Assembly: GCA_963778385.1 (NCBI GenBank)
Contig: CAVZUA010000015.1
Span: 1 to 64,000, forward strand
DNA from: DATARH01 sp963778385
GTDB taxonomy: Bacteria > Pseudomonadota > Alphaproteobacteria > ATCC43930 > CGMCC-115725
Direction of reading: 5' to 3'
Length of the DNA: 64,000 nucleotides
Made by a program: the position numbers and the translations under genes. Shown in pieces: positions 8,284 through 15,756 of the stretch. Numbering within the stretch: the first letter of the stretch is position 1; each line of letters opens with the position of its first letter. The notes below the pieces were generated by a model. The model made no database searches. It saw only the letters and a list, made by a program, of their open reading frames with translations, and was not told the DNA's origin.

Positions 8284-9147
8284 TCAGTCGGGCAGAGCGG
8301 CGATGAAGTACAGCACCTGCGCCATCCCGGCCAGTTTGGCCTTGCCGGCAAAGGCCTTGTCGAAGATCGCGGGGATCTCGCCGCCGCGGTAGATGTGGCT
8401 GAGTGCGGTATCGACCGCCAGCCGGAACTTGTCGTCGCCGCGCGCCAGGGCCAGCGCGTAGGGCTCGACGGTCAAATAGTTGTCGGCGATGAACAGCTTG
8501 CTGGGGTCTTTTGCATCCTTGATCATAAACATCAGGATCGAGCGATCGGCGAAATAGGCCGAAGTCTTGCCGCTGTCGATCATCGCCAACCCCTCGGCAT
8601 GGGTCTTGGCCGGGATGACGTCAGCGGGAATGCCGCTTTTCTGCAGCTGGCGGCGCAATTCGTCCTCTGTCGTCGTGCCCGCCAGCACGCCGATCTTGCG
8701 GCCGGTCAAACCCGACAGCTTGCTCATTTTCGGGTCGCGCGACAGCAGCCCGGCGCCGTCGACAAAGGTCGGGATCGAGAAGTCGACCTTTTCGCGCCGC
8801 GACAGCGTCTCGGTGGTGGCCTCGCACAACAGGTCGGCGTCGTGCTTCTCGATCGCGTCGAAGCGGTTGGCGGCGGTCACCGGGACATACGCCACCTTGA
8901 GCGACGGCAGGCCGAGGTCGTCCTTCAGCTTCGCCACGACCGCGCGACACAATTCGACGATATAGCCGGCCGGCTCGGCGGCGTTGGCGTCCTTGTACGA
9001 AAACGGCGCGGCATCCTCGCGATAGGCGAGGCGGATCGTCTGGTCGGCGCGAATCTTGTCGATCGTGTCGGCTGAAACCGGGATCGCCGGCCCCAGCAGC
9101 AGCAGCGTCGCGACAAAGACCGCCGCAGCCCATCGCTGGCCAGACAT
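8284..9147 (-). CDS. ABC transporter substrate-binding protein, family 3 (amino-acid type)
   Basis: This 287-residue periplasmic protein has a signal peptide ending near PVSADT. The type II periplasmic-binding fold signatures of family 3 follow: IRLAYREDAAPFSYKD...PAGYIVELCRAVV, then KVAYVPVTAANRFDAI, DLLCEATTETLSRREKVDFS (cf. D-x-x-x-T-x-T-x-x-R), GRKIGVLAGTTTED and a hinge before DNYLTVEPYALALARGD. GGGAGG lies 8 bases before ATG 9147. No permease or ATPase gene is adjacent, so it is an orphan binding protein; the ligand is probably a polar amino acid but cannot be named. Confidence 0.88.
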   Translation of the reverse strand: MSGQRWAAAVFVATLLLLGPAIPVSADTIDKIRADQTIRLAYREDAAPFSYKDANAAEPAGYIVELCRAVVAKLKDDLGLPSLKVAYVPVTAANRFDAIEKHDADLLCEATTETLSRREKVDFSIPTFVDGAGLLSRDPKMSKLSGLTGRKIGVLAGTTTEDELRRQLQKSGIPADVIPAKTHAEGLAMIDSGKTSAYFADRSILMFMIKDAKDPSKLFIADNYLTVEPYALALARGDDKFRLAVDTALSHIYRGGEIPAIFDKAFAGKAKLAGMAQVLYFIAALPD

Positions 9148-9390
9148 CGTTGCTCCCTCCCCGATTGATCGCAGGCGCCACCGGTTCGCGCCAAAGTGCC
9201 GGGTGCAACTTTCCGTCAAGCGGGCTCGCGGACCAAGCAACAAATCGGTTATTCGAGCCGTTAGACGAGCGCGGGAGGGTGTCTGGGCAATTTCGGCTTC
9301 AGGGTGATGCCCTCGGGCCGGGCCATCCACTGCTATCAGACCCGGGTTCCGTGCTAACCTGAGACCTCCGGCCCGAATAATCGGAGCGCG

Positions 9391-11508
9391 TTGGTGAACG
9401 ATCAACGTCCGGTCTTGGCCGTGCCAACCCCAAACGCGGCCGTGAATCCCGGCGCGCCAGCGCATGGGGTCGGACATCGGTTTCCGATCGGCCTCAATCC
9501 GACCCTAATCTGCAGCATCGTCGGGTTGGTGCTGCTGTCGTCGATCGCGATCGGCGTCTGCGCCGGGTTGCTGATCCTCAGCAGCACGCGGACGATGATC
9601 ACTCAGGCAGAAAGGAGCGCCGTCGCGGCCGCGACCGATGAGGCCGAGAATTTCTTTGATACCGGACCGGAGATCACCACCGAACTCGCCGCCGCGGCGC
9701 GGCGTGGTCTGTTGCCGCTCGACGACCCGCGTCATCTGGCGGGACAGTTTGCGGAAAGGCTGCGAATTCAGCCGCATTTGTCGTGGATCGGCTACGGTGA
9801 GGCGGCGAGCGGGCGATATATCGGGACGACGCGTTGGGAAGACGGCGAGATCGTCGAATACATCGCCGATCCGGCGGTCAACAAGTCGATACCGGACCAG
9901 GTGGCGGTCACGGCGAGCGGCGCCAGATCGCCACCGAAATATACGGAGACCGGGCCCTATCTCGTCGTCACCCGACCATGGTTCAAAGACGGCATCGCGA
10001 AGCCGGGGATCCATTGGACCGCGTTTGAAAAGATGACGAATGGCGGGTACGGGATCGCCTGCACGACGCCGTTCACCATGCCGGACGGCGCGGCACCGAC
10101 GGGGGTGTTTCACGTCGAGCTGCGTCTCGAGAGCGTCGCGGCCTTTCTCTCCGGCTTGCGGATCGGCGACCATGGCGCGGTCTTTCTGATCGACAATCAA
10201 GGACACCGCGTGGTGTCGCCGCAGGGAGACCATGTGCCGGCGGCGGCGCTTGCGGTCGATGCCGTACCGTCGGATCACGCCGAAGCATCGTTCCGGTCGC
10301 CGCTGTTTATCGCCACCGAAAAAAGCAGTTATGAGATCGTGTTTTCGCCGATCTCGGTCAAAGGCGATATCGGTCTTCAGCTTGCCGTCGTTGTCGATCG
10401 CGCCGACATCACCGCGGGCGTCTACCGCGAGATGCTGATCGCCGGTGGCGTCGCTTTTGCCTTTACCGCCGTGGCGATCGTCTTCGGCATCATCCTGTCA
10501 TCACGCATCTCGCGACCGGTGACCGCGATCACCCGCGACCTGGCCAAGGTCGGCGCCTTCAGCATCTCGCGCGATCCCACGCCAAAATCGTTTGTCCGCG
10601 AGATCAACGAACTCGGCATTTCGGTCGACCGTATGAAGGCGAGCTTACGCTCCTTCGGCCGTTACGTGCCGACCGATCTGGTCCGGACGCTGTTGGCGCA
10701 GGGCGTCGAAGCAGAACTGGGCGGCGAACTGCGCCGCCTCTCGATGCACTTCTCCGATGTCGAGAATTTCTCGACGATCTCGGAAGGCATGCAGCCGACC
10801 GAATTGGTCGTGGCGATGGGCCGCTATTTTGAGCTGATGACCGGCGCGCTCACCCGTCATGGCGCTACCGTCGACAAGTTCATGGGCGATGGGGTCATGG
10901 CGTTCTTCAACGCGCCGGAGGAATTGCCCGACCACCAGCGTCAAGCCTGCCTGGCCGCGATCGAAGCACAGCGATTGCTCGCCGAGATGGCGAAAAACAC
11001 ACTGCCGGGCCAGCCGATCTTCCGCGCCCGCATCGGTCTCGGCATCGGCGAGGTGCTGGTCGGCAACATCGGCACCCCCGAGCGCTTCGCCTATACGCTG
11101 CTTGGCGACGAGGTGAACCTGGCCAGCCGCCTTGAAGGGCTGAACAAGCTCTACGGCACCTGGATCATGGCGTCGCATGCGCTGATGCAAGAAGCCGGCG
11201 ACGGGTTCGAATGGCGGCTGCTCGATCGCGTCGCCGTCAAGGGGCGGCACCAGGGGACGCTGGTTTGCGAGCTGATCGGCTTCAAAGGCGAGATTGCCGC
11301 CGACATCCTCGAAGCCCGCGATGTCTATGAACGGGCGCTCGAAGCATATTTCGCCGGCGATTTCGAGCCCGCCGCGGAATTGTTCGATCGCGCGGCGCAA
11401 TTACGCCCCGATGATTTCGCCGCGAAGGCGATGCGCGCCCGCTCCCATGCTCTCGCCGCCGATCCGCCGATTGAATGGGACGGCATTCATGTCATGCACG
11501 AGAAATAA
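9391..11508 (+). CDS. Membrane class III adenylate/guanylate cyclase with HAMP domain
   Basis: The 705-residue protein starts at TTG 9391 or GTG 9394 (GGAG 6-8 bases upstream). One membrane helix (about 38-60) is followed by an extracytoplasmic sensor region of about 270 residues resembling a double Cache domain, then a second helix (about 345-370) and a HAMP linker (SSRISRPVTAITRDL). The cyclase domain (about 450-640) shows the metal-binding Asp in FSDVENF and KFMGDGVMAFF, and GDEVNLASRLEG. The C-terminal 60 residues look like one TPR-type helix pair (YFAGDFEPAAELFDRAAQLRP). It should make cAMP in response to an external ligand. Confidence 0.9.
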   Translation: MVNDQRPVLAVPTPNAAVNPGAPAHGVGHRFPIGLNPTLICSIVGLVLLSSIAIGVCAGLLILSSTRTMITQAERSAVAAATDEAENFFDTGPEITTELAAAARRGLLPLDDPRHLAGQFAERLRIQPHLSWIGYGEAASGRYIGTTRWEDGEIVEYIADPAVNKSIPDQVAVTASGARSPPKYTETGPYLVVTRPWFKDGIAKPGIHWTAFEKMTNGGYGIACTTPFTMPDGAAPTGVFHVELRLESVAAFLSGLRIGDHGAVFLIDNQGHRVVSPQGDHVPAAALAVDAVPSDHAEASFRSPLFIATEKSSYEIVFSPISVKGDIGLQLAVVVDRADITAGVYREMLIAGGVAFAFTAVAIVFGIILSSRISRPVTAITRDLAKVGAFSISRDPTPKSFVREINELGISVDRMKASLRSFGRYVPTDLVRTLLAQGVEAELGGELRRLSMHFSDVENFSTISEGMQPTELVVAMGRYFELMTGALTRHGATVDKFMGDGVMAFFNAPEELPDHQRQACLAAIEAQRLLAEMAKNTLPGQPIFRARIGLGIGEVLVGNIGTPERFAYTLLGDEVNLASRLEGLNKLYGTWIMASHALMQEAGDGFEWRLLDRVAVKGRHQGTLVCELIGFKGEIAADILEARDVYERALEAYFAGDFEPAAELFDRAAQLRPDDFAAKAMRARSHALAADPPIEWDGIHVMHEK

Positions 11509-11649
11509 CGACGGACATTCGGGAGCCGAAGGCCGTTCTGATCCGAGGCCCGGCAGGTCCGCGTCCGGAAGCGGAAATTCAGACTGAGGCACGACCGGCC
11601 GCCGGGCAGGCTTGCTGGCCTCCGGGCCGGCTCCTATAGTCCGAGGCTG

Positions 11650-12603
11650 ATGGAGCCTCACGCCTATCGGCACCGACATCTCTTGGGCATTGAAGGTCTG
11701 ACGCCCGAGGACATCACCCATGTCCTCGACCGGGCGGATACCTATGTCGAGATGAACCGGCAGACCGAAAAGAAAAAATCGCTGCTGCGCGGCCGCACGC
11801 TAATCAACTGCTTTTTCGAGAATTCGACCCGCACCCGTACCTCGTTCGAGGTCGCCGGCAAGCGGCTCGGCGCCGACGTCATCAACATGGCGGTCGCGGT
11901 CTCGTCGATGCGCAAGGGCGAGACGCTGATCGACACGGCGATGACCCTCAATGCGATGCATCCCGACGTGCTCGTGGTGCGGCATCCCGAATCGGGCGCG
12001 GTGCAGCTTTTGTCGGAAAAGGTCGATTGCGCGGTCATCAACGCCGGCGACGGTAGCCACGAGCACCCGACCCAGGCGCTGCTCGATGCGCTGACGATTC
12101 GCCGCCGCAAGGGCAAGCTCGGCGGACTGACCGTGGCGATCTGCGGCGACGTGCTGCACAGCCGGGTCGCGCGCTCGAACATCTGGCTGCTCAACGCGAT
12201 GGGCGCGCGGGTGCGGCTGGTGGCGCCGCGTACGCTGCTGCCCGCGGCGGTCGAGCATCTCGGCGTCGAGGTGTTTCACGACATGGCCGAGGGCCTCGCC
12301 GATGTCGATATCGTGATGATGCTGCGGCTGCAGAGCGAGCGCATGCACGGCTCGTTCGTCCCGTCCACGCGCGAGTATTTCCACTTCTTCGGCCTCGACT
12401 ACGACAAGCTCAAGGCGGCCAAGCCGGATGCGCTGATCATGCATCCCGGCCCGATGAACCGCGGCGTCGAGATCGGCAGCGACGTCGCCGACGACATCGA
12501 CCGCAGCCTGATCCGCCAGCAGGTCGAGATGGGTGTCGCGGTGCGCATGGCGTGCCTCGAGATCCTCGCCGCCGATCGCGGCAACGGGCCGCCGATAAAA
12601 TGA
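11650..12603 (+). CDS. pyrB: Aspartate carbamoyltransferase catalytic subunit
   Basis: This 317-residue enzyme carbamoylates aspartate in pyrimidine synthesis. It carries the carbamoyl-phosphate motif STRTRTSFE (about residues 59-67), the SSMRKGETLIDT loop, HPTQALLDALTI (about 137-148) and MHPGPMNRGVEI near the end. It heads a same-strand run with a dihydroorotase-like gene 112 bp downstream. That pairing resembles the Pseudomonas-type ATCase, in which an inactive PyrC' subunit is needed for assembly. Confidence 0.97.
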   Translation: MEPHAYRHRHLLGIEGLTPEDITHVLDRADTYVEMNRQTEKKKSLLRGRTLINCFFENSTRTRTSFEVAGKRLGADVINMAVAVSSMRKGETLIDTAMTLNAMHPDVLVVRHPESGAVQLLSEKVDCAVINAGDGSHEHPTQALLDALTIRRRKGKLGGLTVAICGDVLHSRVARSNIWLLNAMGARVRLVAPRTLLPAAVEHLGVEVFHDMAEGLADVDIVMMLRLQSERMHGSFVPSTREYFHFFGLDYDKLKAAKPDALIMHPGPMNRGVEIGSDVADDIDRSLIRQQVEMGVAVRMACLEILAADRGNGPPIK

Positions 12604-12615
12604 GCGGCTTCCCCC

Positions 12616-12694
12616 GATCGTCATCCCCGGACTTGATCCGGGGATCTGGCGACACCCGGGAGATGGCCGGGTCAAGCCCGGCCATGACGACCGG
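12616..12694. repeat. Intergenic palindromic repeat pair between pyrB and pyrC'
   Basis: Two adjacent stem-loops are seen: TCCCCGGACTTGATCCGGGGA and, after a short spacer, ATGGCCGGGTCAAGCCCGGCCAT. This is a widespread alphaproteobacterial extragenic palindrome type. Related sequences are at 22186-22259, 26579-26664 and (half copy) near 32280. Confidence 0.75.
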
Positions 12695-12715
12695 ATTAGT
12701 CGCCGGATTAGTCGA

Positions 12716-14017
12716 ATGAGCGGGCTTCGGCGATTGTTTCGCGGCGGCCGGCTGCTCGACCCGGACAGCGGGCGCGACATGATCGGCGACGTGATCGTCG
12801 TCGACGACCGCATCGCCGCGATCGGCGCCAACATCAGCGCGGCGGGGCTCGGCGCCGATGTCGAGGTCGTCGAGTGCGACGGGCTGTGTCTGGCGCCGGG
12901 CCTGGTCGACATGCGCGTGCAATTGCGCGAGCCTGGCGCCGAGCACATCGAATCGATCGAAAGCGGCAGCCGGGCGGCCGCAGCCGGCGGCGTCACGACC
13001 ATGGTCGCCCTGCCCAACACCGAGCCGCCGGTCGATGATGTCTCGGTCGTCGAGTTCCTCGCCCGCCGCGCGCGAGAGGTGCGGCTCGCCAAAATCCACA
13101 CCTATGCCGCCGCGACCAAAGGGCTCAAGGGCAAGCAGCTCACCGAGATCGGGCTGCTCGCCGCCAACGGCGCGGTCGGGTTTACCGACGGCGTCAAGGC
13201 GGTCGCCGATGCGCTGGTGATGCGTCGCGCGCTGTCCTACGCGCGTACCTTCGATCAGCTGATCCTGCAGCACCCGGAGGAGCCGAGCCTCGGCAGCGCC
13301 GGCGAGGTCACCGAAGGCGAGGTCGCGACCCGGCTCGGCCTCGGCGGCATCACCCCGGCCGCCGAGGTGATCATGGTCGAGCGCGATCTGCGCCTCGTCG
13401 CGATCACCGGTGCCCGCTATCACGCGGCGCATGTCTCGACCGCGGCGGCGATCGACGCGATCCGCAAGGCGAAGGCCGAGGGGCTGCCGGTCACCTGCGA
13501 CACCGCCCCGCCCTATTTCGCGCTCAACGAGACCGCGATCGGCGATTACCGCACCTTTGCCAAGCTGTCGCCGCCGCTGCGCAGCGAGCGCGACCGCCAG
13601 GCGGTTGTGGCCGGGCTGGCCGACGGCACGATCGACGCGATCGCCAGCGACCACGCGCCGTGGGACCAGGATTCGAAGCGCCTGCCGTTCTCCTCGGCCA
13701 GCTACGGGATTGTCGGGCTGGAGACGCTGCTGCCGCTGTCGCTGGAGCTGTACCACAACCGCCACCTCAGCCTGCTCGACGTGCTGCGGCGACTGACCAT
13801 CGGGCCGGCGCGCATCCTAGGCTTTGGCGTCGGCCGGCTGGCGGCCGGCGCACCCGCCGACTTTGTCGTCTTCGATCCCGAGGCGTCGTACCGGATCGAA
13901 ACCGAGCGCTTTCGTTCCAAATCGAAAAATGCCCCGTTCGACGGCCGCCCCGTCCAAGGCCGCGTCGAGCTGACCGTGGTCGACGGCCGGACGATCTTCG
14001 AGAGGGCGGCGGGATGA
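12716..14017 (+). CDS. pyrC': Dihydroorotase-like protein, probably the non-catalytic PyrC'
   Basis: This 433-residue amidohydrolase-fold protein is clearly of the dihydroorotase family (GLVDM.V.LREPG, ITTMVALPNT-type block, HVSTAAAIDAIRKAK, ASDHAPW). Several metal positions are altered. The usual HxH of DMHVHLREPG reads DMRVQLREPG (about residues 63-71), the HCED block reads LQHPEEPS, and the carbamylated-lysine region reads TDGVKAV instead of the usual sequence. In Pseudomonas and others such a pseudo-dihydroorotase is encoded next to pyrB and acts as a structural subunit of ATCase. The active dihydroorotase must then be elsewhere in the genome. ATG 12716 is the start; its stop overlaps plsY. 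Confidence 0.85.
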   Translation: MSGLRRLFRGGRLLDPDSGRDMIGDVIVVDDRIAAIGANISAAGLGADVEVVECDGLCLAPGLVDMRVQLREPGAEHIESIESGSRAAAAGGVTTMVALPNTEPPVDDVSVVEFLARRAREVRLAKIHTYAAATKGLKGKQLTEIGLLAANGAVGFTDGVKAVADALVMRRALSYARTFDQLILQHPEEPSLGSAGEVTEGEVATRLGLGGITPAAEVIMVERDLRLVAITGARYHAAHVSTAAAIDAIRKAKAEGLPVTCDTAPPYFALNETAIGDYRTFAKLSPPLRSERDRQAVVAGLADGTIDAIASDHAPWDQDSKRLPFSSASYGIVGLETLLPLSLELYHNRHLSLLDVLRRLTIGPARILGFGVGRLAAGAPADFVVFDPEASYRIETERFRSKSKNAPFDGRPVQGRVELTVVDGRTIFERAAG

Positions 14018-14598
14018 CCATCCTCGCCGCCGCCGTCATCGGCTACCTACTCGGCTCGATCCCGTTCGGGCTGGTGCTGACTCGGCTCGCCGGATTGGGC
14101 GATGTGCGGAAGATCGGCTCCGGCAGTATCGGCGCGACCAATGTCTTGCGCACCGGCAACAAGGTGGTCGCGGCGCTGACGCTGGCCTGCGACGTCGGCA
14201 AGGGCGTGGCCGCGGCACTGATCGGTGCAAGTTGGGGCGCCGAAGCGATGCTCGCCGCGTCGGGCGCAGTCGTGGTCGGTCATCTATTCCCTGTCTGGCT
14301 CGGATTCCGCGGCGGCAAAGGCGTCGCGACCGCGATCGGCGTGCTGATAGTGATCGCCTGGCCGGTGGCACTGGTCGCGGCCTTGATCTGGCTGGCGACC
14401 GCGATTCTGTTTCGCTACTCATCGCTGGCCGCGCTGGTCGGCGCCGCCGCGGCGGCCGCCTATGCGGGCTTTGTCGTCGACGCCGAGCGCGCCGTCCTCA
14501 TCGCCGCCATCGCGCTCGTGGTGATCGCCAAACATCACGAAAATATTCGCCGCCTCATCGCCGGCACGGAGAGCCGCATCTCCTTTACCAAAGGCTGA
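14014..14598 (+). CDS. plsY: Acyl-phosphate:glycerol-3-phosphate acyltransferase
   Basis: This 194-residue integral membrane enzyme transfers acyl groups from acyl phosphate to glycerol 3-phosphate, the first step of phospholipid synthesis. Family motifs are present: GYLLGSIPFGL at the N-terminus, GSGSIGATNVLR (about 34-45), GHLFPVWLGFRGGKGVATAIG (about 89-109) and KHHENIRRLI (about 171-180). Its ATG overlaps the pyrC' stop (ATGA), which implies translational coupling. Confidence 0.96.
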   Translation: MTILAAAVIGYLLGSIPFGLVLTRLAGLGDVRKIGSGSIGATNVLRTGNKVVAALTLACDVGKGVAAALIGASWGAEAMLAASGAVVVGHLFPVWLGFRGGKGVATAIGVLIVIAWPVALVAALIWLATAILFRYSSLAALVGAAAAAAYAGFVVDAERAVLIAAIALVVIAKHHENIRRLIAGTESRISFTKG

Positions 14599-14604
14599 GC
14601 CGCC

Positions 14605-15726
14605 CTGCCCGGCCGCGAGCTCGACCCGGAGGAGCGGCTCGACTGGCTGCGCCTCAGCCGCACCGAGACGGTCGGCCCGGTTTCCTTTTATGCGCTGCTG
14701 CGGCGGTTTGGCTCGGCGCGCGCGGCGATCGAGGCAGTGCCCCGGCTCGGCCGGCGCGACCTGTCGGTGCCCGATCGTACCGCCGCGGCGCGGGAACTGG
14801 CGGCGGTCGAGCGGCTCGGCGGACAACTTATCTGCTGGGGCGAGCCGGCCTACCCGCAACTCCTGACAGCCGTAGAGGACGCGCCGCCGGTCCTGACGCT
14901 GCTCGGCCGCGAGGAATTGCTGGGCGCGCCGATCGTGGCGATCGTCGGCGCGCGCAACGCCTCGGCCAATGGTCGCCGGCTGGCCCATGAGCTGGCCGTC
15001 GGGCTCGGTGAGGCGGGCGTCGTGGTGGTCTCCGGCATGGCGCGCGGCATCGACGCCGCGGCGCATGGCGGGGCGCTCGCCACCGGCTCGATCGCGGTGG
15101 TCGCCGGCGGCGCCGATGTCGTCTACCCGGAAGAGAATCGCGGCCTTTACCAGGCGCTCGCGGCCCATGGCGCGGTGGTCGCCGAACTGCCGCTCGGCAC
15201 CGAGCCGCAGGCGCGCCACTTCCCGCGCCGCAACCGCATCATCTCCGGCATGGCGCTCGGCATCGTGGTGGTCGAAGCGGCGGCGAAATCGGGGTCGCTG
15301 ATCACCGCCCGCTTTGCGCTGGAACAAGGGCGCGAGGTCTTCGCGGTGCCGGGCTCGCCGCTCGACCCGCGCAGCCGCGGCGCCAACGATCTGCTGCGCA
15401 ACGGCGCGACGCTGACCGAGACGGCGGCCGACATCGTCACCCAGCTCGGCCCGCTCTTGCATGGCGCCCCACCGCCATCGCGTCCGCCGCGACGACAGCG
15501 CGAATTGCCGCTGATGCCGGCGCCGTCGGCCGCCGCGCCGCTGGTCGTCGATGACGACACCGGGGTTGGCCTGATCCTTGAAAAGCTCAGCCCGACACCG
15601 GTCGCGGTTGACGAACTGGTGCGGCAATGCCAATTGTCAGCCGCCGCCATCGCTACCTTGTTGCTCGAATTGGAACTCGCCGGGCGCATCGAGCGTCATC
15701 CCGGCAACCTCGTGTCGCGCCGGTAA
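14605..15726 (+). CDS. dprA: DNA processing protein DprA, apparently with a non-standard start
   Basis: About 373 residues, with the SAM-like N-terminal part (DPEERLDWLRLSRTETVGPV, ALLRRFGSA), the Rossmann-type core (VAIVGARNAS, VVSGMARGIDAAAH, ELPLGTEPQARHFPRRNRII, EAAAKSGSLITA) and a C-terminal winged-helix (LEKLSPTPVAVDELVRQ). DprA loads RecA on incoming single-stranded DNA during transformation. The frame follows the plsY TGA directly, and no ATG, GTG or TTG occurs in frame before GTG 14737, which would remove the first helical domain. CTG 14605 is the best-placed initiation codon, with AAAGG 13-17 bases upstream; coupled reinitiation after plsY is possible. Confidence 0.85.
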   Translation: MPGRELDPEERLDWLRLSRTETVGPVSFYALLRRFGSARAAIEAVPRLGRRDLSVPDRTAAARELAAVERLGGQLICWGEPAYPQLLTAVEDAPPVLTLLGREELLGAPIVAIVGARNASANGRRLAHELAVGLGEAGVVVVSGMARGIDAAAHGGALATGSIAVVAGGADVVYPEENRGLYQALAAHGAVVAELPLGTEPQARHFPRRNRIISGMALGIVVVEAAAKSGSLITARFALEQGREVFAVPGSPLDPRSRGANDLLRNGATLTETAADIVTQLGPLLHGAPPPSRPPRRQRELPLMPAPSAAAPLVVDDDTGVGLILEKLSPTPVAVDELVRQCQLSAAAIATLLLELELAGRIERHPGNLVSRR

Positions 15727-15756
15727 CGGGGTCGGCCCCGCCTGTCGATCGGACCC

